From: Flavobacteriales bacterium
GTDB taxonomy: Bacteria > Bacteroidota > Bacteroidia > Flavobacteriales > Flavobacteriaceae
Direction: 5' to 3'
Assembly (NCBI GenBank): GCA_004214175.1
Contig: SGZH01000009.1
Location: forward strand, 1-35,717
Length of the DNA stretch: 35,717 nt
This document shows positions 24,681 to 32,517 of this stretch, one piece after another. The notes under the pieces are model-generated. The model was not told the origin of the DNA. It did not search any database and worked only from the letters and a program-made list of their open reading frames with translations. A program made the position numbers and the translations under genes. The first letter of the stretch is position 1, and each line of letters opens with the position of its first letter.

Positions 24681-26762
24681 ATGTTTAAAAAACTATTTTA
24701 TTTAAAACTATTTTTTCTTCTTTTGTGTGAAGTGTCATTAGCTCAACAAACCATTCTAACCGATAGTAATTTACCTATTATGGTAATTTTAACCGATATT
24801 GATCCTGATACAAATATGCCTTATGATATACCTGACGAACCAAAGGTTTTGGCGACCATGCAACTAATTTATAGACCCGACGGAACCAGAAATTATTTAA
24901 CTGATATAACAAATGATGCTTTTTTAAACTATGATGGTAGAATAGGAATAGAGTTAAGAGGAAGCAGTTCGCAAGTTTTGGAGAAAAAACCATACGGATT
25001 TACTACACTTTTGGAAGATGATGATTCTAATAACAATGTTAGTTTATTGGGGATGCCCTCTGAAAATGATTGGATTTTAAATTCTTTAGCATATGATCCA
25101 TCTATGGTTCGTGATTATTTGTCTTACACATTATCAAGTAATATGGGTAATTATGCGCCAAGAGTTAGATATATAGAAGTAATTGTCAACGATGATTACA
25201 AAGGAGTATATATTTTAACCGAAAAAATTAAGAGAGATTCTGATAGAGTTAATTTAAAAAAAATTGCTGATTTTGATAATACTTCACCTCAAGTAACGGG
25301 AGGATATATAGTAAAAGCAGATAAAATTAATGGAGAAGATGAAGTGGCATGGACGATGCCTAACTACGGAGGCTGGGAAACAAATTTCTTACATCACTAT
25401 CCCAAAACAGAAGATATTACAGATCAGCAAGCCGATTATATAGAGAATATGTTTTATGATTTAGCCGCTCAAACAAATCCTGTTAATATTTCTTTAACTG
25501 ATGGCTATCCATCAATTATTGATATCCCAAGTTTTTTAGATTTTATGATTATGGCAGAATTTGCCTCAAATCCAGATGCATATCAATTTAGCACTTATTT
25601 CCATAAAGATAGGGCTGGTAAACTACGAGCGGGTCCTATTTGGGATTACAACCTATCTTTTGGAAATGACTTATTTGTTTTTGGATTTGATAGAAGTTTT
25701 TATGATGTATGGCAATTTGAATTTGAAAATACAGGAGCAAAATTTTGGAAAGATTTATTTCAAGAGGAATCTTTTAACTGTTATATAACAAAGCGCTGGC
25801 TGGAGTTAACTGCCATAAATCAACCTTTAAATTACTTTACAATCTCAAATCAAATAGATGAATACTTCGATCTATTAGCTGAATCTCAAGTTAGGGAATT
25901 ACAAAGATGGCCTTCTGAAGATGGTTGGCCTACAGTAGCTGATCAGGAAGAAAACATCATCGCGATGAAAGTTTGGATTGAAAATCGTATTAATTGGATG
26001 AACAACAATATAGGTTCTTCTGATAATTGCGAAGATGTTTCTGTGCCTAGTTTGGTCATTAGTAAAATACATTATCATCCTCAAGATGATGGTGATTATC
26101 TTAGTGAAGAGCTTGAATTTATCGAAATAACCAATAACTCCAATCAAAATATAAGTTTGACCGGTTACTATATAAGAGAATTAGGAGTTTCCTATCAATT
26201 TCCTGCTAATACTTCAATTTTGAGCAATCAAAAAATTTATTTAAGTAGTGATGCTTCTGTTTTTGAAAATTATTATGGTTTTACTCCTTTTGATGTATTT
26301 ACTAGAAATCTAAGTAATAGTTCTTATAAAATTATTTTATCTGATGCTTTTGGAAATACCATAGATGAAGTGAGCTATGCCGACAGTGATCCTTGGCCTG
26401 AGGCTGCAGATGGATCAGGTTCCTATTTAAAATTAGTTGATTTAAATTTAGATAACAGTCTAGCAACTAATTGGATTGCAAGCGCAGAAACTCTTTCCAT
26501 AGAAAATATTTTAAATGAACTGCAACAGCTCTTCGTATATCCAAACCCTATAAAAGATATTATTACTATTCAATTAAACTCTCTAAAAAATGAATCTTTA
26601 AAATTTAGAATATACAATTTATTAGGACAGTCAGTTGGAGATTTTGAATTAACTTCAAATAATTTACAATTAGATTTAAGTCATCTAAGCAATGGTATTT
26701 ATTATTATAACATAAAAAATAAAGGAGAAGTTATTGCGAGAAATAAAATTATAAAAAAATAA
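24681..26762 (+). CDS. Secreted CotH-family protein with lamin-tail domain and type IX sorting tail
   Basis: 693 residues. A signal peptide (to ~residue 21, SLAQ) is followed by a CotH-type kinase-like domain at ~85-440: ELRGSSSQ, NSLAYDPSMVRDYLSY, GVYILTEKIKRD, and GPIWDYNLSFGN (D322), all typical blocks of the family. Residues ~455-605 form a lamin-tail domain (SKIHYHPQDDG, LEFIEITNNSN, ISLTGYYIRELG). The last ~77 residues are a type A type IX secretion sorting domain (VYPNPIKD, IYNLLGQSV, LSNGIYYYNI). It is thus exported through the outer membrane by the PorV-dependent route. CotH proteins in Bacillus spores phosphorylate coat proteins; activity and target here are unknown. Confidence 0.88.
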   Translation: MFKKLFYLKLFFLLLCEVSLAQQTILTDSNLPIMVILTDIDPDTNMPYDIPDEPKVLATMQLIYRPDGTRNYLTDITNDAFLNYDGRIGIELRGSSSQVLEKKPYGFTTLLEDDDSNNNVSLLGMPSENDWILNSLAYDPSMVRDYLSYTLSSNMGNYAPRVRYIEVIVNDDYKGVYILTEKIKRDSDRVNLKKIADFDNTSPQVTGGYIVKADKINGEDEVAWTMPNYGGWETNFLHHYPKTEDITDQQADYIENMFYDLAAQTNPVNISLTDGYPSIIDIPSFLDFMIMAEFASNPDAYQFSTYFHKDRAGKLRAGPIWDYNLSFGNDLFVFGFDRSFYDVWQFEFENTGAKFWKDLFQEESFNCYITKRWLELTAINQPLNYFTISNQIDEYFDLLAESQVRELQRWPSEDGWPTVADQEENIIAMKVWIENRINWMNNNIGSSDNCEDVSVPSLVISKIHYHPQDDGDYLSEELEFIEITNNSNQNISLTGYYIRELGVSYQFPANTSILSNQKIYLSSDASVFENYYGFTPFDVFTRNLSNSSYKIILSDAFGNTIDEVSYADSDPWPEAADGSGSYLKLVDLNLDNSLATNWIASAETLSIENILNELQQLFVYPNPIKDIITIQLNSLKNESLKFRIYNLLGQSVGDFELTSNNLQLDLSHLSNGIYYYNIKNKGEVIARNKIIKK

Positions 26763-26906
26763 AATTAATCATAGCAATAATAAAAATTATCTTAGATATA
26801 ATATGTAGATAATTCAATCGAAATATCGAGTCATAAAATTACCTTAGGTTATTACTATAAATATTATTTTTAATTAATTCAATTATTTGAAAAAAAATCA
26901 AACTTA

Positions 26907-27529
26907 ATGAATAAAAAAAATATTTTTTTGTCGGAATATTTGGGATTATTCTTCTTTTTTCATCTTTTATTTTTGGGGGACTATTAATCGAAAATTATGA
27001 CATCTTAAGTCAGTATATTAGCGAATCATATGCAATTGATACTAAATTTGGAATATTTTTAAGAGTCTTTGGTTATATACCCAGTGGTATTATGATTACT
27101 CTATTTTGCCTTCTTGGACTTAATCATTTTCAACCAAATAAACTTTTAAAAATAGGGTTTTATGGAATTGGAATTTTCTATGGATTAGGAACAATAGTAA
27201 CTGGAATTTTTCCTTGTGATAGTGGATGTAATAGAGAATTAATTGAACCTAGTTTCTCCCAAGTTGTTCATAATTTTTCAGCATTAATGATGTATCAACT
27301 AACACCTTTTTTTATAATTTTAATTGGACTAGGACTAAAAAAATCAATTTATCTGAGATTCACTATTCAATCCGTTATAATAGGTGTAACTAGTTATTTT
27401 TTTGTATTTACATTAGGATCTGACTTATCTTCTGAATATAATGGAATTTATCAAAGAATTATTGAATTTTTCTTTGGTTTCTGGGTACTTCTCTGTGCTT
27501 TTGAAATTAAAAAAACAGCTTCACAATAG
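26907..27529 (+). pseudogene. DUF998-family membrane protein, start out of frame (A8 tract)
   Basis: From 27092 to the stop the frame encodes 145 residues with the DUF998 hallmark FPCDSGCNRE followed by VHNFSALMMY and several membrane segments. The same frame is open upstream to 26915 and encodes the expected first membrane segment and the family motif LSQYISESYA, but contains no ATG, GTG or TTG. The ATG at 26907 (MNKK) is one base out of frame, with a run of eight A (26913-26920) between. One more A would join them into a ~207-residue normal protein; as read, the ATG frame stops after 26 residues. It may be a sequencing indel, a real frameshift, or a slippage-controlled gene. If translation begins at 27092 the protein loses its first membrane segment. 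Confidence 0.72.
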
Positions 27530-27554
27530 TGGTATAATCTTTTTATTTTTATAG

Positions 27555-27638
27555 TACCGAGAATGGGAATCGAACCCACACGTTCAAAAGAACACATGGC
27601 CCTCAACCATGCCTGTCTACCAGTTCCAGCACCTCGGT
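27555..27638 (-). tRNA. tRNA-Leu (GAG)
   Basis: An 84-base class II tRNA. Acceptor ACCGAGG pairs with TCTCGGT (one G-T), discriminator A. The anticodon stem CATGG/CCATG encloses the loop TTGAGGG with anticodon GAG. The long variable arm TGTTC-TTTT-GAACG and the T-loop GGTTCGATTCC are present. CCA is not encoded. Confidence 0.93.
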
Positions 27639-27660
27639 AAAATAAAAATTGATATAAACT

Positions 27661-27690
27661 AAAAAGTCGAGACTTAATGCTCGACTTTTT
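27661..27690 (-). terminator. Strong hairpin terminator between the two tRNA genes
   Basis: An 11-base perfect stem (AAAAAGTCGAG / CTCGACTTTTT) with an eight-base loop ends in five T on either strand. On the minus strand it lies just after tRNA-Lys and 22 bases before tRNA-Leu. Confidence 0.75.
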
Positions 27691-27693
27691 AAG

Positions 27694-27766
27694 TGACTTG
27701 GCTGGGGCTCGAACCCAGGACCACCTCCTTAAAAGGGAGGTGCTCTACCAACTGAGCTACCAAGTC
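27694..27766 (-). tRNA. tRNA-Lys (TTT)
   Basis: A 73-base tRNA. Acceptor GACTTGG pairs fully with CCAAGTC, discriminator A. D-arm GCTCAGTTGGTAGAGC; anticodon stem CCTCC/GGAGG around CTTTTAA with anticodon TTT; T-arm CTGGGTTCGAGCCCCAG. CCA is not encoded. Confidence 0.95.
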
Positions 27767-27805
27767 ATCCTTTAAAAACAAGGAATATTTTCTTGAATGC
27801 GGGTG

Positions 27806-27836
27806 CAAATATACTATCATTATTTTTATAATTCAA
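27806..27836 (-). promoter_or_regulatory. Promoter of tRNA-Lys
   Basis: On the minus strand, TTG (27834-27836), a 20-base spacer and TATATTTG (27806-27813) match the Bacteroidota promoter in both elements, about 40 bases before the tRNA. Confidence 0.65.
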
Positions 27837-27849
27837 AGCAATTTTAAGT

Positions 27850-27857
27850 TAAATTTG
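27850..27857 (+). promoter_or_regulatory. Bacteroidota -7 element upstream of aroK
   Basis: TAAATTTG is an exact match, ending 50 bases before the aroK ATG and divergent from the tRNA-Lys promoter. No -33 TTG is seen. Confidence 0.4.
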
Positions 27858-27907
27858 ATAAATATTTTTATAGTTGAATATCATAAACTTACATCATAAA
27901 TTTTAAA

Positions 27908-28432
27908 ATGAAAATTATATTAGTAGGATATATGGGTAGTGGAAAATCTACAGTAGGGCGGCAATTAGCAGCCTCTCTAAACTATAAATTTGTTGATTTA
28001 GATCAAGCCATAGTTCGAGAAACAGGAAGTTGTATTTCCGACTTATTCGCAACAAAGGGAGAAGTCTATTTTAGAAAAATGGAAAGAAAACAGGTGGTCA
28101 AAATTTTAACTGATAGTTCCAACCTTGTTTTAGCAACGGGCGGAGGCACTCCTTGTTACGGAGATATGGTTCAGTTTTTCCAATCTTTACAAGCTAGCAC
28201 TACTATTTATTTAAAAACATCTAACAAGGAACTGACCCAAAGACTTTTTGATGAAAGACAACAAAGACCCTTAATTTCTCATTTAAATACCAAATTCTTA
28301 TTAAATGATTTTATAAAAAAACATCTTTTTGAACGGTCTTATTTTTACAACCAATCTAATTTGAAAGTTACCACGGATTGTCGTTCTATAGAGGCCATAG
28401 TAGAGGAGATTATAAATAGCATTTCCTTCTAA
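27908..28432 (+). CDS. aroK: Shikimate kinase
   Basis: 174 residues. The Walker A GYMGSGKST is at residues 7-15, the shikimate-binding DLDQ near 33 and the R in FRKMER near 58 follow, and LATGGGTPC near 78 is the GGG motif. It phosphorylates shikimate at O3 with ATP on the way to chorismate, in the cytoplasm. The LID arginine is visible in DERQQRPLI. No other shikimate-pathway gene is adjacent. Its stop overlaps that of the convergent phosphoribosyltransferase by four bases. Confidence 0.95.
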   Translation: MKIILVGYMGSGKSTVGRQLAASLNYKFVDLDQAIVRETGSCISDLFATKGEVYFRKMERKQVVKILTDSSNLVLATGGGTPCYGDMVQFFQSLQASTTIYLKTSNKELTQRLFDERQQRPLISHLNTKFLLNDFIKKHLFERSYFYNQSNLKVTTDCRSIEAIVEEIINSISF

Positions 28433-28932
28433 TCCAAACGCGCAAAATAATTCCCTTTTTCAAATATTACAGATACGTTTTCATTGATGGAAGTGGAAAG
28501 AGAAATTCCTTTAAAATCTGCTTTAACTGGATATTTTTTATGATTTCTATCTACTAATACTGCAGTATTAAACTGTTTGAGTGGTACTTGTAAAAAATGC
28601 TTTATTCCATAAATAAGTGTGGTTCCAGAGTGGAGAACATCATCTACTAAAACCAAGGACTTATTTTTATAAATTTTAGATTCTAGAGAGGTAGTAATAG
28701 GTTCGATAGGATTTTTTTTATCAATCACTACTTTGCACATGATAACCTTAATGGGTGATATTTTTTCAATAACGCTTTTTATTTTTTTTGCAAAAATAAA
28801 TCCGTTCTCAAATATTCCAGCAATAACTATTTCTTTTTCAGAGACATTATTCTCATAAATTTGATAAGCTATACGTTTTATTTTATGATCTATTTGTTTC
28901 TGATCTAAAATGATATTCTCAATTTGAGTCAT
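28429..28932 (-). CDS. Type I phosphoribosyltransferase domain protein (PyrR-like)
   Basis: 167 residues. The PRPP-binding loop VLVDDVLHSGTT (residues ~94-105) is the 13-residue type I signature, with a preceding flexible loop region (VVIDKKNPIE). The length is close to PyrR and to small hypoxanthine/xanthine phosphoribosyltransferases. Which base it uses, or whether it regulates pyrimidine genes as PyrR does, is not decided; no pyr gene is nearby. A -7 element (TATCTTTG on the minus strand at 28950-28957) lies 17 bases before the ATG, so it is probably transcribed on its own. Confidence 0.85.
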   Translation of the reverse strand: MTQIENIILDQKQIDHKIKRIAYQIYENNVSEKEIVIAGIFENGFIFAKKIKSVIEKISPIKVIMCKVVIDKKNPIEPITTSLESKIYKNKSLVLVDDVLHSGTTLIYGIKHFLQVPLKQFNTAVLVDRNHKKYPVKADFKGISLSTSINENVSVIFEKGNYFARLD

Positions 28933-28949
28933 AAAGTAATAATTTTATT

Positions 28950-28957
28950 CAAAGATA
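28950..28957 (-). promoter_or_regulatory. Bacteroidota -7 element upstream of the phosphoribosyltransferase gene
   Basis: TATCTTTG on the minus strand, an exact match, between the S4-domain gene and the phosphoribosyltransferase gene. Confidence 0.45.
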
Positions 28958-28969
28958 ATAAATGAGTGC

Positions 28970-29347
28970 CTAATCATCAGAGACAGATTCTGTAAAATCT
29001 TCTAAATCTCTTCTGTCTTTTTTACTGGGTCTTCCAGTACCTTTTTTACGATAATAATCCTTGGCATATTTTAGCAGTTCTTTGTTTGAGAAAGCTTCTT
29101 TTGGGGTGGTGTCTTTTCGGTATTGATCAACTAATTTTGCACCAATCCTACTGGTGGGAAGATCTAAAACTTGCAGGGTATAGTGTATTTGATCTTTTCG
29201 AATTTCAATCACATCACCAGTATAAACATCTCTTGCAGGTTTAACAGAAGTTTTGTCAATTTTTACGGATCCTTTTTTACAAGCTTGAGTAGCCATACTC
29301 CTTGTTTTAAAGTAACGAACACACCATAAATACTTATCTATCCTCAT
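28970..29347 (-). CDS. S4-domain RNA-binding protein (Hsp15/HslR-like)
   Basis: 125 residues. The S4 fold spans the first ~60: MRIDKYLWCVRYFKTRSMATQACKKGSVKID, then the VKPARDVYTGDVIEI segment. The C-terminal half is basic, with KKGTGRPSKKDRR and an acidic end. This matches Hsp15, which binds 50S subunits carrying stalled nascent chains with peptidyl-tRNA. The start at 29347 is the only one giving the complete S4 fold. It is divergent from the FKBP-like lipoprotein gene. Confidence 0.88.
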   Translation of the reverse strand: MRIDKYLWCVRYFKTRSMATQACKKGSVKIDKTSVKPARDVYTGDVIEIRKDQIHYTLQVLDLPTSRIGAKLVDQYRKDTTPKEAFSNKELLKYAKDYYRKKGTGRPSKKDRRDLEDFTESVSDD

Positions 29348-29393
29348 TTATTAAAAGATCTTAATCTTATTCAGTAAAAATAGCTTAAAATCG

Positions 29394-29401
29394 TATATTT
29401 G
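29394..29401 (+). promoter_or_regulatory. Bacteroidota -7 element upstream of the FKBP-like lipoprotein
   Basis: TATATTTG is an exact match, ending 19 bases before the ATG at 29421; implies a short A-rich leader. Confidence 0.5.
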
Positions 29402-29420
29402 GCCAACTAAAAAAAGAAAA

Positions 29421-30467
29421 ATGAATAGAAATATTTTTTTATTACCTCTTGTAGCTATTTTATTTACTTTGATTTTCTCCTGCGATACAGAAGATGATGG
29501 AGTGATTATTGTTCCTCCTAGAGAAAGAGATGAAGAAATAATTCCAGCAACTTTGATGATTGAAAATTATTTAGAAACTCATTTTTACAATTACGAACAA
29601 TTTGCTAATCCTCCAGCTGATTTTAACTACCAAATTGTATTTGATACCATAGCTGGCGATAATAGCAACAAGACGCCTTTAATTGACCAAGTTTCATTTA
29701 AAAATGTTGATGATATATTTCAAGACGGTGTTATTTACAAGCTGTATTACTTAAAAGTAAGGCAAGGGGAAGGTGATCCAATAAATTTTTCTGATAAAAC
29801 TACTTTAAATTATGTTGGAACCTCGCTTCGAGAAAAAGAAATTCTTGTCAATGATGAATATGAAACAGTTTATCCAACAGAAACATTTGATAGTAGTGTA
29901 AGTCCAATTTCTTTTGATTTAACTCGAGTTGTTAAAGGTTTCCAAGCAACTTTAATTGAATTTAATGGGGCAACAGGTTTTATCGAAAATCCTGATGGTA
30001 CGCTAACGTTCGATGATTTTGGTATTGGTGCAGTATTTATGCAATCAGGTTTAGGTTATTACAATACACCACCTGTTGGAAGTGGAATTGAATTTTATGA
30101 TCAACTCATTTTCACTTTTCAAACCTATGCGGTTGAAAAAACAGATCAAGATTTAGACACCATCTTATCGGAGTTTGAAGATTTAAATGGAAATGGAAAT
30201 GAATTAGACGATGATACTGATAATGATGGATTTCCTAATTTCAACGATCCAGATGATGATGGCGACGGCAAATTAACACGATTTGAGGTAGAGGCTAACC
30301 AATACACTTTGAACCCGGGTGATGCTGATCCAGAACTCGCTGAAAATGAGGTTGAAATGCAACGTAAAACAAACTTAGAAACGGGTATAATAACCTTATA
30401 CACAGTTGTTTTTACAGATGCTAATAACGACGGAATAGCCGATTATTTAGACGAAAACACCTATTAG
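29421..30467 (+). CDS. FKBP-type peptidyl-prolyl isomerase lipoprotein with Ca-binding-like repeats
   Basis: 348 residues. The lipobox is LIFSC (Cys21), followed by an acidic segment. Residues ~115-235 fit an FKBP fold: TLNYVGTSLREKE, ETFDSS, FDLTRVVKGF, GLGYYNTPPVGSGIEFYDQLIFTF. Between ~245 and 280 is an Asp/Asn-rich stretch (DLNGNGNELDDD, DNDGFPNFNDPDDDGDG), like thrombospondin type 3 or EF-hand-type loops, and a further DANNDGIADYLDEN closes the protein. It is probably attached to the outer membrane on its periplasmic or outer side and assists folding of exported proteins; calcium binding is inferred from the repeats only. Confidence 0.8.
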   Translation: MNRNIFLLPLVAILFTLIFSCDTEDDGVIIVPPRERDEEIIPATLMIENYLETHFYNYEQFANPPADFNYQIVFDTIAGDNSNKTPLIDQVSFKNVDDIFQDGVIYKLYYLKVRQGEGDPINFSDKTTLNYVGTSLREKEILVNDEYETVYPTETFDSSVSPISFDLTRVVKGFQATLIEFNGATGFIENPDGTLTFDDFGIGAVFMQSGLGYYNTPPVGSGIEFYDQLIFTFQTYAVEKTDQDLDTILSEFEDLNGNGNELDDDTDNDGFPNFNDPDDDGDGKLTRFEVEANQYTLNPGDADPELAENEVEMQRKTNLETGIITLYTVVFTDANNDGIADYLDENTY

Positions 30468-30482
30468 ATTTACACTGTAAAT
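30468..30482. other. Palindrome between convergent genes
   Basis: ATTTACA-C-TGTAAAT is a perfect seven-base inverted repeat with a one-base centre, filling most of the 18-base gap between the FKBP-like and transketolase B genes. It may be a small 3' end hairpin; there is no U-tract. Confidence 0.35.
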
Positions 30483-30485
30483 TAA

Positions 30486-31439
30486 CTACTTTCTTTTCAG
30501 TACTCGTTGGGAGGCATTGACGATTGCACTTGCGTTCAATCCATACTTTTCCATTAATTGTGTTGGAGTTCCAGATTCTCCAAAAGTATCTTGTGTTGCA
30601 ACAAATTCTTGTGGTGTTGGATTATTTTTTGCTAATACTCGAGCTACACTTTCTCCTAAACCTCCAAGGATATTATGTTCCTCGGCAGTAACTATACAAT
30701 TGGTTTTAGCTACGCTATTTAAAATAGCAGCTTCATCCAGTGGTTTAATGGTATGTATATTAATTACATCGGCAGTTATTCCTTGTTCATTTAGTGTTTC
30801 TGCAGCTTGTAAAGCCTCCCAAACTAGATGTCCTGTAGCTACTATAGTTACATCAGTACCCTCTTGTAATTGGATAGCTTTTCCTATTTTAAAAGTTTGG
30901 TCTTCAGGAGTAAAATTGGCTACTTTTGGCCTTCCAAACCTCAGGTATACAGGTCCGTTATAATCAGCAATTGCTTTGGTAGCGGCTTTGGTTTGATTGT
31001 AGTCACAGGTATTGATTACCGTCATTCCTGGTAACATTTTCATCAAGCCAATATCCTCTAATATTTGATGAGTGGCCCCATCTTCTCCTAGAGTTAACCC
31101 TGCATGAGAAGCACATATTTTCACATTCTTTCCACTGTATGCAATTGATTGACGAATTTGATCGTATACTCTTCCAGTTGAAAAGTTTGCAAAAGTTCCT
31201 GTAAAAGGAATTTTTCCACCGATGGTCATACCTGCAGCGATTCCCATCATATTGGCTTCAGCAATTCCAACCTGGTAAAAACGCTCTGGATGATTGTTTT
31301 GAAAATCATTCATTTTTAAAGATCCTATAAGATCAGCACAAAGAGCTACTACATTCTCATTCGATTTTCCTAATTCAGTTAATCCAGCACCAAATCCAGA
31401 TCTTGTATCTTTTTTACCGGTATCTATATATTTTTTCAT
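30486..31439 (-). CDS. Transketolase, C-terminal subunit
   Basis: 317 residues covering the pyrimidine-binding and C-terminal domains of transketolase. The conserved TPP-activating glutamate is in GIAEANMMGIAAG, and the phosphate-binding side includes CASHAGLTLGEDGATHQ. It forms the active enzyme with the product of the gene upstream (31460-32305), moving two-carbon units in the non-oxidative pentose phosphate pathway. The two-gene arrangement is normal for Bacteroidota and some other phyla, so it is not a frameshift. There are 20 bases between the two genes, in the order N-subunit then C-subunit. Confidence 0.93.
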   Translation of the reverse strand: MKKYIDTGKKDTRSGFGAGLTELGKSNENVVALCADLIGSLKMNDFQNNHPERFYQVGIAEANMMGIAAGMTIGGKIPFTGTFANFSTGRVYDQIRQSIAYSGKNVKICASHAGLTLGEDGATHQILEDIGLMKMLPGMTVINTCDYNQTKAATKAIADYNGPVYLRFGRPKVANFTPEDQTFKIGKAIQLQEGTDVTIVATGHLVWEALQAAETLNEQGITADVINIHTIKPLDEAAILNSVAKTNCIVTAEEHNILGGLGESVARVLAKNNPTPQEFVATQDTFGESGTPTQLMEKYGLNASAIVNASQRVLKRK

Positions 31440-31459
31440 ATGAATTTTATAGTTGTATT

Positions 31460-32305
31460 TTAATAATCTCCCAGTGTTACAGGATTTTGTTTTAGTGCTT
31501 CTTCTAATTGTTGATCATTAGGAGCTTTACCATGCCAAGCATTGGTATGCATCATAAAATCGACTCCATTACCCATAATGGTGTGTAATAAAACACAAAC
31601 AGGTTTACCATTGCCAGTTTTATTTTTAGCGATTTTCATTCCATTAAGAATTGCGTCTATATCATTTCCATTTTTGATATCAATAACTTCCCAATCAAAG
31701 GCTTCAAATTTAGCTCTTAAATTTCCAAGCGGTAAAACATCATCAGTTGCTCCATCAATTTGTTGTTTATTATAATCAACAGTAACAATTAGGTTGTCAA
31801 TATGATTACCTGCGGCATACATGATGGCTTCCCAATTTTGGCCCTCTTGCAATTCACCGTCACCACAAAGGGTATATACTATTTTAGTATCATTATTTAA
31901 CTTTTTGCTTTGAGCAGCTCCTATAGAAGCAGAAATTCCTTGTCCAAGTGAACCAGAAGCAATACGAATACCAGGTAAGCCTTCATGGGTAGTAGGATGC
32001 CCTTGCAATCTAGAATTTAATAAACGAAAGGTGTTGAGTTCTTCCACAGGAAAGTAGCCTGACCTTGCTAGTACACTGTAAAAAACAGGAGAAATATGAC
32101 CGTTCGATAAAAAGAAAAGGTCTTCCTCTTTACCATCCATTTCAAAGGTATTTTTACGCTCCATTATTTCTTGATAAAGTGCTACTAAAAATTCGGCACA
32201 ACCTAGAGAACCTCCTGGATGTCCTGAGTTTACTTTATGTACTTGACGTAAAATATCTCTTCGTACCTGTACTACAAAATTATTTAAGTGATTGCTGTCT
32301 GACAT
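31460..32305 (-). CDS. Transketolase, N-terminal subunit
   Basis: 281 residues from the ATG at 32305 (MSDSNH). It holds the TPP pyrophosphate-binding domain: VNSGHPGGSLGCAEF, then GDGELQEGQNWEA..VDYNKQQ (the GDG-x-N motif) and the histidine in FMMHTNAWHGKAP. The frame is open further to an ATG at 32386, but that start lies upstream of a complete promoter (-7 at 32324-32331, -33 at 32351-32353), and the extra 27 residues have no transketolase similarity, so 32305 is chosen. The length then equals that of other N-terminal subunits. Confidence 0.93.
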   Translation of the reverse strand: MSDSNHLNNFVVQVRRDILRQVHKVNSGHPGGSLGCAEFLVALYQEIMERKNTFEMDGKEEDLFFLSNGHISPVFYSVLARSGYFPVEELNTFRLLNSRLQGHPTTHEGLPGIRIASGSLGQGISASIGAAQSKKLNNDTKIVYTLCGDGELQEGQNWEAIMYAAGNHIDNLIVTVDYNKQQIDGATDDVLPLGNLRAKFEAFDWEVIDIKNGNDIDAILNGMKIAKNKTGNGKPVCVLLHTIMGNGVDFMMHTNAWHGKAPNDQQLEEALKQNPVTLGDY

Positions 32306-32323
32306 ATTGTTGTTTTTCTTGCC

Positions 32324-32353
32324 CAAAAATAGACTTTTGATTGTCCTACACAA
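32324..32353 (-). promoter_or_regulatory. Promoter of the transketolase operon
   Basis: On the minus strand, TTG (32351-32353), a 19-base spacer and TATTTTTG (32324-32331) match both elements of the Bacteroidota promoter. The leader to the ATG at 32305 would be about 12 bases. Confidence 0.68.
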
Positions 32354-32468
32354 AATGGAATATGTTACAGTTATTAACGATTTCACTCATTTAGTTAACA
32401 GAATGTATTGTTTTACGTAAAAAGTAAATTATAGGGCTTACTTCTTCCATTAAAACAACAATTCATTT

Positions 32469-32476
32469 TATATTTG
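32469..32476 (+). promoter_or_regulatory. Bacteroidota -7 element upstream of tgt
   Basis: TATATTTG is an exact match, ending 41 bases before tgt, divergent from the transketolase promoter. Confidence 0.45.
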
Positions 32477-32517
32477 TATGATCCTATTAAATCAATTAGG
32501 AATTCTAAATAGTTAAG

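Noticed and set aside
30486-32305. Split transketolase read as a frameshifted single gene
   Set aside because: The two-subunit form is normal in Bacteroidota; each part starts with its own ATG and the 20-base gap holds a proper stop and start.
31460-32386. Longer N-terminus for the transketolase N-subunit starting at 32386
   Set aside because: A complete minus-strand promoter lies between 32386 and 32305, and the extra residues show no transketolase similarity, so 32305 is the likely start.
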